The notes: generated by a model from the sequence alone, not told the origin. Counted from the stretch's first letter, positions 27,307 through 35,343 are shown. The stretch is 35,494 bases of DNA from Actinomycetes bacterium (GCA_021838445.1 JAKCDU010000039.1:1-35494), one strand, 5' to 3'. Program-made: numbers and translations.

Positions 27307-27879
27307 GTGACAGGGCACGGGAACGACGAGTCTCGACCCGACGACATCCTGGCCGAACTGGCCCGCTGGTCGGCCACCGAGCGCGTCGGGCGGGCCGCTC
27401 GGGAGCGAACCCGGCTGCGGTCGCTGCTCGAGCAGTCGGCGACCGAGGCCACCCTCAGCGGCCTGCTCGTCGACCTGGCTGAGTCCGGGGTCGAGGCCAC
27501 CGTCTCGGTGCGGGGGGGCGGCCGCTACACCGGGCGGCTGTCGGGCGTCGGGCGCGACCTGGTGGCCCTCGATCGGACCGCTCAGGGCCCGGTCCTCGTG
27601 CCCGTCGCCGCAGTCGGCACCGTCACCCCGGCCGGCGCCGGGCCGGCGACCTGGCAGCCGGGGGGGCGGCGGCGCCCCCCATTGGAGCTGACCCTGGCCG
27701 GGGCCCTCGACGTGCTCGCCGCCGAGGCCGCTCCGGTGACGGTGCACGTCGGCGAGGAGCGCATCACCGGCACCGTGGCGTCGTGTGGGGAGGACCTGCT
27801 CACGGTGCGCACCGACACGGGGCCCCATCGGGCCGTGCACGTGGCGCTCGGGGCCGTCACCGGTATCGAACTTCGCTGA
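27307..27879 (+). CDS. Hypothetical protein with two Sm/beta-barrel-like repeats
   Basis: A 190-aa soluble protein with no recognised family name. An N-terminal helical part (DDILAELARWSATERVGRAA) leads to two similar small beta-rich modules: VEATVSVRGGGRYTGRLSGV...DLVALD (about 62-85) and PVTVHVGEERITGTVASCGEDLLTVRT (about 143-169). The pattern resembles Sm-like or small beta-barrel folds, which is inference. GTG 27307 is chosen for the TACCCT box 7 nt upstream. It is divergent from the HIT gene. Such proteins are common in Actinobacteria as unannotated genes. Confidence 0.7.
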   Translation: MTGHGNDESRPDDILAELARWSATERVGRAARERTRLRSLLEQSATEATLSGLLVDLAESGVEATVSVRGGGRYTGRLSGVGRDLVALDRTAQGPVLVPVAAVGTVTPAGAGPATWQPGGRRRPPLELTLAGALDVLAAEAAPVTVHVGEERITGTVASCGEDLLTVRTDTGPHRAVHVALGAVTGIELR

Positions 27880-27961
27880 GAACCCACGGGTCGCAGGGCC
27901 CGGAGCCGGGCGCCTCGGGAACCGGACCGCCCGAGCGTGACCGCCGGGGCGGACGGGCCGC

Positions 27962-28228
27962 TCAGACGGCGTCGCTGGGGGTGCCGTCCTCGGAGTAGGC
28001 CCGGGTCCCGCGCGGCTTGGGCTCGGGATACAGGTGCTCCAGCGTGCCCGGCTCTATCCGCATCCTGGCGATGAAATCGTCCACGTCCGACGACTGGACG
28101 CGGATCACCCGCCCCATCTTGTAGGCCGGTAGCTGGCCCTCGTCGATGAACCGGTACAGAGTGCGCAGCGTCACCCCCAGGTGCTCGCAGGCTTCACGCG
28201 TGCCCATCCATTGGATCGGATCGCTCAT
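27962..28228 (-). CDS. HTH DNA-binding protein (BldC/excisionase type)
   Basis: An 88-aa winged-helix protein of the MerR-like/excisionase HTH_17 class: WMGTREACEHLGVTLRTLYR forms the helix-turn-helix, and GQLPAYKMGRVIRVQSSDVDDF the wing and following helix. BldC-type regulators and phage Xis proteins share this fold. Here it is divergent from a cpaB/tadZ-like pair with a 56-bp gap and may regulate it; that is inference from position. A 25-residue charged tail follows the domain. ATG 28228 lies 6 nt after a TAGTAT box, so it is leaderless. Confidence 0.9.
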   Translation of the reverse strand: MSDPIQWMGTREACEHLGVTLRTLYRFIDEGQLPAYKMGRVIRVQSSDVDDFIARMRIEPGTLEHLYPEPKPRGTRAYSEDGTPSDAV

Positions 28229-28284
28229 GCCGACATACTAACCTTCTTATAGACAAGCCAGTAGGATCTCGTTAGATTTCATGT
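28229..28284. promoter_or_regulatory. Divergent promoters of the HTH gene and the cpaB-like gene
   Basis: For the plus-strand cpaB-like gene: -35 TAGACA (28250-28255), 17-bp spacer, -10 TAGATT (28273-28278), 6 nt, then GTG 28285. For the minus-strand HTH gene: -10 TAGTAT (28240-28235), 6 nt, then ATG 28228. The region is AT-rich compared with its surroundings, as expected for promoters. Confidence 0.75.
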
Positions 28285-29067
28285 GTGGCGTGGCGACGGG
28301 CCGACGGTACACGGACCATACTGGCGGGCCCGTCCCGGGCACCTCAGGTCGTACGAGCCGACGACCCCGGATCGCCACCGGCCGACCCGGCGGGCACGCT
28401 ATCAGGCCGGCGGGTGGCCCGACCCGGTTTGCGGGCCGTGGTCGGCGGTCTTCTGGTGGCTGCGGCCGCAGTGATCGTCTTCGCCGCGTCCCTCTCGGCG
28501 GCGGGCGGCAGCCGACTGTCCTACGTGGTGGCCGAGCGGGACCTGCCGGCGGGCGCGGTGATCAGCCCGGGGGATGTGGGCCTGGCCCCCATGGCCCTCG
28601 ACGGGGCCACCCGGGCCGCGTCGTTCCGTAGTCCCGACGCCCTGGTGGGCCACGCCCTGGCAGTGGCAGTCGGGCCGGGCCAACTCGTGGAGTCGTCGAT
28701 GCTCGCCGACCGGCCGGGGCCGACGCGACCGGTGAGCGTGGCCGTCGACCCCACCTCCATGGCCGCCCTGGCCCCTGGAGACCCCGTCGACGTCCTCGAG
28801 ACGCCTGCGCCAGCCGGGGCCGGCGGTGGTCAGGCCGGCCCGTCGGGCGGGCCGGGCAGCCCCACGGTGGTGCTGCGCAACGCCGTGCTCATGTCCGTCG
28901 GCGGGCCCCCCACCGGGCTGCTGGCCGGGGCGGGAGCTTCGGGGACCGTCGTCACCCTCGGGGTGGGCAGCCTGACCGAAGCGGAGGCACTGATCGCCGC
29001 CGCCCACAGCGGGACCATCGACTTGATCCGGGCCGACCCCTCCGACGGCCGGGGCAGCGGACCGTGA
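28285..29067 (+). CDS. CpaB/RcpC-like SAF-domain membrane protein
   Basis: A 260-aa protein with an N-terminal cytoplasmic stretch, one transmembrane helix (about 51-72, VVGGLLVAAAAVIVFAASLS) and a SAF domain directly after it (YVVAERDLPAGAVISPGDVG). This is the architecture of CpaB/RcpC, the periplasmic partner in Flp/Tad pilus assembly. A Gly/Pro-rich insertion lies at about 175-190 and the final part is the second RcpC-like module. It is translationally coupled to the tadZ-like gene (GTGA at 29064-29067). The start GTG 28285 is fixed by the promoter. A function outside pili is possible because other Tad genes are not in view. Confidence 0.8.
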   Translation: MAWRRADGTRTILAGPSRAPQVVRADDPGSPPADPAGTLSGRRVARPGLRAVVGGLLVAAAAVIVFAASLSAAGGSRLSYVVAERDLPAGAVISPGDVGLAPMALDGATRAASFRSPDALVGHALAVAVGPGQLVESSMLADRPGPTRPVSVAVDPTSMAALAPGDPVDVLETPAPAGAGGGQAGPSGGPGSPTVVLRNAVLMSVGGPPTGLLAGAGASGTVVTLGVGSLTEAEALIAAAHSGTIDLIRADPSDGRGSGP

Positions 29068-30368
29068 CCGGTGAGCGGTTCGTCCTGCTCGGGCTGGCCC
29101 CGCCCCGGGCGGCGTGGTTCGAGTCGGTCTCGCGCTGGACCACCTCGGCTGCGCTCGCCGCCGAGTTCGTCAAGTGCGTGTCGGCCGAGGAGGTCAGGGC
29201 CCGCCTGCGTTCCGGTCGGAGCCACTCGGCGCTCCTCGTCGACACGGCCAGCCCGGCGCTCGACCGCGACCTGGTGGACGACTGCGCCGGGCACGCCACC
29301 CCGGTCATCGTGGTGCGCAACCCCCGCCACCCCGGCGCGCCCGGCCAGGCCCGGGACCTCGGCGTGGCGGCCGAGATGGACTCCGGGTTCGGTCCCGACG
29401 ACCTGATCGAGGTCCTGAGCCGCTACTGCCGGCCGGTCAGCGACGCCACCGGCCTGCCCCCCGGTTTGGACGACCAACCGGCCCAGGGGTTCTGGCAGGC
29501 GCCCCTCTTCGTGGTGTGCGGCCCCGGGGGCACCGGCGCGTCCACCGTGGCCATGGCCCTGGCGTCGGGACTGGGCCGTGACCCGCGCTGGGGAGGACGG
29601 GTGCTGCTCGCCGACCTGGCCCGCCCCGGGGAGCAGGCCATGCTGCACGACAGCGCGGAGCTCGGGCCGGGGCTGCAGGAGCTGGTAGAGGCCCACCGCC
29701 TGAGGCGGCCGGAGCCCGGCGAGATCTCGACGATGACCTTCTCGGTGCCCAGGCGGGGCTACCGCCTGCTCCTCGGCCTGCGCCGGCCCGAGGCGTGGGC
29801 CGCCATGCGACCCCGTGCGGTCGACGCCGCCCTCACCGGTCTGCGCCGCAGCTTCCAGGCGGTGGTGGCCGACGTGACCGGCGACTTCGAGGGGGAGGCC
29901 GAAGGGGGATCGGCCGACGTGGAGGAGCGCAACCACGTGGCCCGCAGCGCGGCCCGCCAGGCCACCGTGTGCCTGGCCGTGGGCACCCCCGGGCTCAAGG
30001 GGATCCACTCGCTGACCGTGCTGATCCGCCAGATGGTCGCCGCCGGAGCGGAGCCCGAGCGGGTCGTCGCCGTGCTGAACCGGTCGCCCCGTCACCCCCG
30101 GGCCCGGGCCGAGTCGGCGAGGGCCCTGGCCTCGCTGCTCGACGCCAGCGGCGCAACCCTGGCCTTGGCCGGGCCGGTGCACCTACCGGAGCGCAAACTC
30201 GAGGACGTCCTGCGCCACGGCCACCCCATCCCCGGGGCCCTGACCGAGCCCGTCACCCGGGCCATCGGCCTGGTGGCCGACCGCCTGGCCGACGCCCCGC
30301 CACCGCCCAACAACCCCCAACGGGTGACCCCGGGGAGCCTGGGCACGTGGGCCGACGACCGCCGGTAG
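29064..30368 (+). CDS. TadZ/CpaE-like MinD-superfamily protein
   Basis: A 434-aa protein with an N-terminal degenerate receiver-like domain (about 1-120) and a C-terminal MinD/ParA-fold ATPase domain, the layout of TadZ/CpaE, which localises Tad pilus machinery at the pole. The P-loop GPGGTGAST (153-161) keeps the glycines but has Ala where the GK(S/T) lysine should be, and no signature lysine in front, so ATP hydrolysis is doubtful. ADVTGDF (about 271-277) resembles a Walker B strand. The start GTG overlaps the cpaB-like stop. No TadA, TadB or TadC follows; the sequence turns into unrelated accessory genes. Confidence 0.8.
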   Translation: MTGERFVLLGLAPPRAAWFESVSRWTTSAALAAEFVKCVSAEEVRARLRSGRSHSALLVDTASPALDRDLVDDCAGHATPVIVVRNPRHPGAPGQARDLGVAAEMDSGFGPDDLIEVLSRYCRPVSDATGLPPGLDDQPAQGFWQAPLFVVCGPGGTGASTVAMALASGLGRDPRWGGRVLLADLARPGEQAMLHDSAELGPGLQELVEAHRLRRPEPGEISTMTFSVPRRGYRLLLGLRRPEAWAAMRPRAVDAALTGLRRSFQAVVADVTGDFEGEAEGGSADVEERNHVARSAARQATVCLAVGTPGLKGIHSLTVLIRQMVAAGAEPERVVAVLNRSPRHPRARAESARALASLLDASGATLALAGPVHLPERKLEDVLRHGHPIPGALTEPVTRAIGLVADRLADAPPPPNNPQRVTPGSLGTWADDRR

Positions 30369-30404
30369 CGAGGAAGTTGCGGCGGCCATCGGCAGACCTA
30401 CGGT

Positions 30405-30443
30405 GGGAGCCGGCGCCCGGGCGACCCGCGGCGGTTGGCTCCC
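30405..30443 (+). terminator. Hairpin after the tadZ-like gene
   Basis: GGGAGCC (30405-30411) pairs with GGCTCCC (30437-30443) across a 25-nt GC-rich loop, 36 bp after the stop. There is no T-run. It may mark the end of the cpaB/tadZ transcript and the boundary to the accessory stretch. Confidence 0.4.
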
Positions 30444-30463
30444 CCGCCTCGTCCGCTACCCCG

Positions 30464-30670
30464 TCACGTCTCGGCGCGAACCGAGACCTCGGTGACCCCC
30501 ACGGGGCCCGGTGCCCACTCGTGAGCCAGGGCCCGGTCGGTTCCGGCCAGCTCCGCCGGAACGGGGCTGAGCGGCACGGCGCGCAGGGTCAGCTCGATCT
30601 GGTGCGTGCAGGTAAACGGCCAACTCCGGCCGCTCGGCACCTCAGCCGAGGTCCGCTCCACCATCCACAC
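30464..30670 (-). CDS. Possible small protein (68 aa), uncertain
   Basis: ATG 30670 to TGA 30464 gives 68 residues, including FTCTHQIELTLRAVPLSPVP and HEWAPGPVGVTEVSVRAET, a plausible beta-rich composition with high third-position GC. No Shine-Dalgarno or -10 box is obvious and no family is recognised. It overlaps an oppositely directed candidate by 65 bp, so at most one of the two is likely to be complete. It may be a truncated gene at the island border. Confidence 0.35.
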   Translation of the reverse strand: MWMVERTSAEVPSGRSWPFTCTHQIELTLRAVPLSPVPAELAGTDRALAHEWAPGPVGVTEVSVRAET

Positions 30671-30803
30671 CCAGGCCCGGCTACATCAACTCGGACTGCT
30701 GCCATCCGACGCCGCCCTGCCGCTCTTGTGGTCCCGCAGGACCTTGCTGCCGGCGTTGCGACGCGCCTTCACCCTCGACCAGACAAGGAGCACCCAGCCG
30801 TGA
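30606..30803 (+). CDS. Possible small protein or gene fragment (65 aa)
   Basis: GTG 30606 to TGA 30803. The last 45 residues (TQARLHQLGLLPSDAALPLL, then SRRTLLPALRRAFTLDQ) look like real helical protein. The stop overlaps the next gene's GTG start as GTGA, the coupling pattern seen elsewhere in the window. The N-terminal 20 residues lie over the opposite-strand candidate and may not be coding. It could be the C-terminal remnant of a longer gene cut at the island edge. Confidence 0.4.
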   Translation: MQVNGQLRPLGTSAEVRSTIHTQARLHQLGLLPSDAALPLLWSRRTLLPALRRAFTLDQTRSTQP

Positions 30804-31081
30804 ACGAAGACCTCCACGGAGCCGCCCGCCGCATCCTCGAATCCTGGGCCGACACGCCCGGCCCGGCCGCCGAAGCCGTCAGTCTCGACATCCTCAGCAG
30901 TCAACGGGCAACCAGGAAACGGCAGGCCGTTGCTGGCGATTTCCTCGCCCAGATGGCCGGCGGCCTGCCTGAGCACGTCATCCTCGCCGGAGACCTGTAC
31001 CCGAACGCCCCGACCGCGTTCGCGACCATCCCGCCGCCGGCCGGCTCCGAGAGCAGCGAACCGACGTCGCGAGTCCCGTAG
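30800..31081 (+). CDS. Hypothetical protein (93 aa)
   Basis: GTG 30800 with a clear AAGGAG 9 nt upstream. The product begins VNEDLHGAARRILESWADTP, is helical in its first 60 residues and ends in a Pro/Ser-rich tail. Family not recognised. It lies 181 bp upstream of the phage-capsid pseudogene on the same strand; an origin as a phage head-region or cargo gene is possible but unproven. Confidence 0.6.
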   Translation: MNEDLHGAARRILESWADTPGPAAEAVSLDILSSQRATRKRQAVAGDFLAQMAGGLPEHVILAGDLYPNAPTAFATIPPPAGSESSEPTSRVP

Positions 31082-31262
31082 TTCAGCCAAGGGCGGAACT
31101 ACCGGCCAAGAGATGATCCCCGAACCTGTCACAGGCCTCCGGTATCCTCACTTCTGCTGCGGCAGGCCCCCGGAACTTCCATGCGCCGGGTGGGGCTGTT
31201 GCGCTGACTGACCTCGGGTCGTCGGCGCGTGCGGCGGCCCCTGACATGAAGGGATCGTCCGC

Positions 31263-32941
31263 ATGAATCTCGAAGCCGCCGTCGGAGCCTTGGTCGCCGC
31301 AGCCGTGTTTGGTGAGCCCGAGGGCCGTGCCCTCACCAAGCTCAGGACCGTCGACACTCTCGACCTCAGGGACGCGCGGGCCAAGGTGCTCGCCGCGGCC
31401 GAGAAGGTCAACGTCGAGGACCCGAGCTACAAGGACATCGAGGTCCTGGCTGCTTGCGCCGATCTGGCCAAGGCCATCGAGGCCGAGATGGGGCGCAGGC
31501 TGGAGACCGAGGAAAGCCGCCGTATTGCGGCCGATCAGCTCACGGCGTCGATCGCAGCGAGCGCCTCGGCCAGCGAGGACACGGCTTCACGCCTGGAGGG
31601 CACCACAGGCCGCCGCCGGCTTCCCAGCATCGCGACCTTGTCTCGACATCAGCCGGGCCGTACCAGGCCGGCAGCGCCCGCCCAGCGGGGCACTGGTCGT
31701 GTCCTGACCGCCGCGGCCGGCCAGGTCGTCGGCTCCGTCGAGGAAGCGGCCGTCGAAGCTGCCCGGGTTCTGGAGCGGCAGGTCTCCCAGCGCCGGAATT
31801 GGGGAGCACGGGAGCTGATCCCGTTGGTGACCAGCCGGGCCGAGTACCCGCAGGACCGCCAGCTCGGCATGGACGAGTGGGCCAACGAACGGAAGCTGGA
31901 TGCGGTCACGTCGCCCCAGGCCCTCGCCGCGTCCGGCGGTGTCTGCGGGCCCGTCGCGGTCGATTACAGCGTTCAGACCATCGCCGTCGCCGATCGGCCG
32001 GTCAAGAGCGCCCTGGCGAACTTCGGGGCCGGCCGGGGAGGTTTGAGGTATATCCTTCCTCATACCTTGGCTGCGGTCACCACCGACGCCCCCGCGTCGG
32101 TCTGGACCGAGGCCACCGACGCCAACCCGGGCGGCTCGACCAAGCCCCACGCCCTTTTTCTCTGCCAGACTGTCGAGGAGGCCTACGTGGACGCGGTCAC
32201 CTCCATCGTCCAGTTCGGCAACTTCCAGGCCCGGTACGCCCCGGAGCAGGTAGCCCAGTACATGGAGACCGCCGAGGCCGTCCACAGCCGCCTGGCCGAG
32301 GCCACGCTGCTCGCTGCCATATCTGCCGGTTCGACCCGGTCGACCGCGGACAACTACGAGGTCGGGGCTGCCCGCGATTTCCTGGCGACGATCGACCGGG
32401 CCGCCTCCGCCTACCGGTTCCGCAACAGGATGGCTCCGACCGCCCCCCTCCGGGTGGTCTATCGTCCTACGTCAACGACATGGTGAGGGCCGACCTCGCT
32501 CGTAACATGCCCGGCGACAGCGGCGGGTCGTCCGAAAGGCTGGCGGTGTCCGACGAGGAGATCGCCGACTGGTTGAAGGTCCGCAACATCAACGGGACGA
32601 CGACCTACGACTCGGTGACCACCTCGACGGCGTACACCGGGGGCGTCGCCAACCAGGGCTAGTCGGCGCAGGGTGCCGGGCAGCTCGAACCGTGGCCCCT
32701 CACCACTCTCGTTTGGATTTTCCGTGAGGGTGCGTGGGTTTTCCTGGACGGCGGCGAACTGAACCTGGGCATGGTCCGGGACTCGACGCTGAACAAGACC
32801 AACGACTTCCAGATGTTCTCGGAGACCTTCGAGAAGGCGATCTTCCGGGGTCACGAGAGCATCGAGATCGCCATGAAGCTCGACCCGACCGGCACGTCTG
32901 TCGGCTCGGTGGCGGGCACCACCCTGACCATCGGGAGCTGA
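31263..32941 (+). pseudogene. HK97-type phage major capsid protein, broken
   Basis: ATG 31263 opens a frame with a helical N-terminal part (MNLEAAVGALVAAAVFGEPE, a possible scaffold-like delta domain) and then capsid sequence (ALFLCQTVEEAYVDAVTSIV, RYAPEQVAQYMETAEAVHSR). At about 32459 one base is missing: adding one C gives RVVLSSYVNDMVRADLARNM in a continuous frame. That second frame meets an in-frame TAG at 32660-32662, then continues without interruption through WVFLDGGELNLGMVRDSTLN, FQMFSETFE and a TGA at 32939-32941. The C-terminal block is the hallmark of actinophage capsids. With the two lesions repaired the product would be about 560 aa. No portal, terminase or protease genes are nearby. 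Confidence 0.75.
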
Positions 32942-33059
32942 TGGATTCCGGCCGGCACCGTTCGTTCAGCTTCGGGATGGGCTACGGACAGCGGTGTCGG
33001 CCGGGCACGGGTCTGCCGGGTCGGCCGGTTTCTGGTTGAGTGGCCGGCCGGCCCCGCAG

Positions 33060-33347
33060 CTAATCGTCTTGATGCCGATCCTCGCCCTCCGCCTCTACTT
33101 CGGCGTGGACCTTGCCCGCGTGGCGCTCCTGGAACTTCTTGCAGATTCGGCGGGCCGCCTCTACTGCTGCAGTGCCGACCAGGCCACCTTCGGCGTCGTT
33201 CAGGAGGTGCATCGTGACATGAACGATGTCCTGTCCTGCGCCACGACGCTCCTCGGGTGGCTCATAGGTCACCTGGACACCTTCGCTGCTGAGATCCCGA
33301 CGGAGCATCACGGCTCCACGCATCGGGCCTGAGTAGATCACCCGCAT
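33060..33347 (-). CDS. Hypothetical protein (95 aa)
   Basis: ATG 33347, with TAGGGT exactly 6 nt upstream (minus strand 33359-33354), encodes 95 residues. The middle reads VQVTYEPPEERRGAGQDIVH and the C-terminal part is a charged helix (VEAARRICKKFQERHAGKVH). It is a small alpha/beta protein without membrane segments. No family recognised. It is divergent from the DUF2510-nuclease gene (84 bp between starts), so it could be a regulator or partner of that unit; this is only positional. Confidence 0.65.
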   Translation of the reverse strand: MRVIYSGPMRGAVMLRRDLSSEGVQVTYEPPEERRGAGQDIVHVTMHLLNDAEGGLVGTAAVEAARRICKKFQERHAGKVHAEVEAEGEDRHQDD

Positions 33348-33431
33348 CCCATTACCCTAGGCGGTCACATACCCGGGAATAGAGACCCGGGGGTGGCGAC
33401 GGCACAGCGAGGGGTTGTTCTGTGAGCTGGA

Positions 33432-34643
33432 ATGACTGAGGCAGGTTGGTATCCCGATCCCGAGGGCCGCGACTCGCTCCGCTACTGGGACGGGTCGGCA
33501 TGGACCGGCCATTGGTCGGAGAAACCTCGTTCGCCCGTCGATGAGGCGCACCCGACCGGAAGTCTCGACAAGCCCGCCCCTCGGATCATCCGGACGCCGC
33601 ACGAGGCCGAGGAGCTGGCCGCCGAGTGGTGCCGCTGGTACGGCTACGAGGACGTTGAGACGACCGGCCACAGCTCCGACGGCGGTGTGGACGTCCGCGC
33701 CCGAAGGATGGTCGCTCAGGTCAAGATGCTCTCCGTTCCAGTCGGTCGCCCCGACCTGCAGCAGCTCTACGGGGTGGCGATGGCTCAGCGGGCGGTACCG
33801 CTCTTCTTCAGCGTCGGGAACTACAGCCGGGAGGCCAGCCAGTGGGCCGAGCAGGTCGGAATGGCCCTCTTCGGCTACACCCGCGCCGGCGAGGTCGAGG
33901 CCGTGAACAGCTTCGCCGTGGCGATCGAGAATCGAGCCGAGGGGCAGTTGGCGAAGCCGAAGGAGCCGTGGTGGGCGCTCCCTCTGGGATGCGACGACGC
34001 CACCGCCTGCTCACGAATCATGCCCGAGCAGGGCCGGTTCCGGCGGCAGACCGACCAGATCTTGTGGATACGCCAAGGATGGCTTCCCGTTGCGACGGTC
34101 CGTTACGACTACACCTACGTGTCGATGGTGAGCGGCCGGGGAGAGCGGTTCGTGAACCGCCAGCTCCAGCAGCGAGTGCCGTACATTCCGGCCCGCAGCC
34201 CCCGCACCGAGGAGCTGTTCGCCCAGTCCAGTGCTGCCGTCGAGATGGTGAAGGGGTACGCGGTCGGCGTCCCGCCGTCGCAGGCCAAGATGACGCAGCT
34301 CCCGGCCGAACAGGTCAACCTTCGACCCAGGGAAGGCATAGACCGGCTCATCGAGATGATCTACGACGCATACCACAGCTACAGCCGCCCTCCCCACCAG
34401 GGACACCACGCCCTGACCCGCTACAACCTCCCGGGCAACGCCCGCACCCTACGGGTCATCGAGACCGGCAAGTTCGTCGTTCCGATCTTCGCTGCGCTCA
34501 TCGCCGGCCCGGCCGGCAACCGGATCACCGTCGTGGAAGGAGTGACCGGCAGCCTCGACCCGCACCTCAGCTCCCACTTGACCCGACACGCCCCGGACCT
34601 GCTCGACGAGATATACGCCGGCCGGCAGGTCGGACCGACGTAG
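33432..34643 (+). CDS. DUF2510-Mrr-like restriction endonuclease fusion
   Basis: A 403-aa protein. Residues 5-25 (GWYPDPEGRDSLRYWDGSAW) are a DUF2510 module, usually found at the N-terminus of actinobacterial membrane or signalling proteins. Residues 55-150 resemble an Mrr_cat/restriction-endonuclease-like domain: helix EAEELAAEWCRWYGYEDVE, then GGVDVRA with D87 and VAQVKM with Q96-V97-K98, the D-(x)n-QxK catalytic pattern, followed by LQQLYGVAMAQRAVPLFFSV. The remaining 250 residues are not recognised and may be the sensor or target-binding part. Mrr-type nucleases cut modified or foreign DNA. No transmembrane helix was seen. A 146-aa gene follows 6 bp after the stop, so the two form an operon. 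The Shine-Dalgarno is weak. Confidence 0.75.
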   Translation: MTEAGWYPDPEGRDSLRYWDGSAWTGHWSEKPRSPVDEAHPTGSLDKPAPRIIRTPHEAEELAAEWCRWYGYEDVETTGHSSDGGVDVRARRMVAQVKMLSVPVGRPDLQQLYGVAMAQRAVPLFFSVGNYSREASQWAEQVGMALFGYTRAGEVEAVNSFAVAIENRAEGQLAKPKEPWWALPLGCDDATACSRIMPEQGRFRRQTDQILWIRQGWLPVATVRYDYTYVSMVSGRGERFVNRQLQQRVPYIPARSPRTEELFAQSSAAVEMVKGYAVGVPPSQAKMTQLPAEQVNLRPREGIDRLIEMIYDAYHSYSRPPHQGHHALTRYNLPGNARTLRVIETGKFVVPIFAALIAGPAGNRITVVEGVTGSLDPHLSSHLTRHAPDLLDEIYAGRQVGPT

Positions 34644-34649
34644 GGTCGG

Positions 34650-35090
34650 ATGCGGGCGTTCAAGCTGGTCTACTCGTTCAAGGCCGAGGGCGAGAAATGG
34701 GTGAGCACAGACACGGTGCGGGCGACGATTCGGTCGGCCGTAGAGGACGTAACGGCGACTCACCAGCGATGCAAGCTGGCCGGAGATGTCGAGTTCCGCC
34801 GGTTCGACGCCCGGGACCGGAAGCGGTCGCGCTCCTTTTCGGTGCTACTCGGGTTCGTTATAGCGGACGACGACTTCGCCGACGACCAGGAGGCGCTCTA
34901 CGAGGATCTGCGTCTGGTCTCGCACGCCTTGTGGAACGGTCTCGTGGAGCAGCGGTACGCGGACGAGCTGTGGCTCAAGGAGCTGCTGGTCGCCGGGGCT
35001 GTGGTGTTCGACAACGGCGAAGACCCAGCCGAGTTCACCTTCTACACCAAGCCCGACAAGCCGAGACCCGGCCACCTTCGGGCGCTGTAA
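34650..35090 (+). CDS. Hypothetical protein (146 aa), partner of the nuclease gene
   Basis: ATG 34650 begins 6 bp after the nuclease stop. The 146-aa product starts MRAFKLVYSFKAEGEKWVST and contains an alternating beta/alpha pattern with an acidic stretch (FVIADDDFADDQEALYEDLR). No family or catalytic motif recognised. The very short gap indicates one transcript with the DUF2510-nuclease gene, and thus a functional link (possibly immunity, sensor or modifier), which is inference. Codon GC is slightly lower than in the housekeeping block. Confidence 0.7.
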   Translation: MRAFKLVYSFKAEGEKWVSTDTVRATIRSAVEDVTATHQRCKLAGDVEFRRFDARDRKRSRSFSVLLGFVIADDDFADDQEALYEDLRLVSHALWNGLVEQRYADELWLKELLVAGAVVFDNGEDPAEFTFYTKPDKPRPGHLRAL

Positions 35091-35153
35091 GCCCCGGGCG
35101 TCGACCGGATGGCGGTGCTGGAGTCCTCCGTGGGGTTGAGACGCTAGTCCCCC

Positions 35154-35159
35154 TAAGAT
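35154..35159 (+). promoter_or_regulatory. Leaderless -10 box of the 54-aa gene
   Basis: TAAGAT (35154-35159) matches TANNNT and lies exactly 7 nt before ATG 35167. No convincing -35 hexamer at 17-18 bp. Confidence 0.6.
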
Positions 35160-35166
35160 CGGGGAA

Positions 35167-35331
35167 ATGATGGTCAAGGCCGGCCGGCCCACACCACGCC
35201 CGGCCGACGAGCGTGAGGCCCTCCGGGCGGCTGCCCTGATCTGCGGTGCCGCAGCCGCCCTTCGGATGGTCGAGGCCAACCGTCCGAAAGCCCCCGACAG
35301 CCAGGCGATTGACCTAGCCCAAGGCCCGTGA
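35167..35331 (+). CDS. Small protein (54 aa), unknown
   Basis: ATG 35167 to TGA 35329-35331 encodes 54 residues with a basic N-terminus (MMVKAGRPTPRPADER) and an Ala-rich helix (LRAAALICGAAAALRMVEAN). It is too short for family recognition. The TAAGAT box 7 nt upstream and the consistent codon pattern support it. It converges on nucS with 12 bp between stops. Confidence 0.5.
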   Translation: MMVKAGRPTPRPADEREALRAAALICGAAAALRMVEANRPKAPDSQAIDLAQGP

Positions 35332-35343
35332 GCTGTCGTTCTC

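Noticed and set aside
31454-32460. Long second frame over the first part of the capsid gene
   Set aside because: Only the part after about 32460 is capsid sequence; before that the frame is Arg/Gly/Pro-rich shadow of the real frame.
34641-34646. TAGGGT before ATG 34650 as a leaderless promoter
   Set aside because: The spacing is only 3 nt, and TAG is the stop codon of the upstream gene; operon read-through is simpler.
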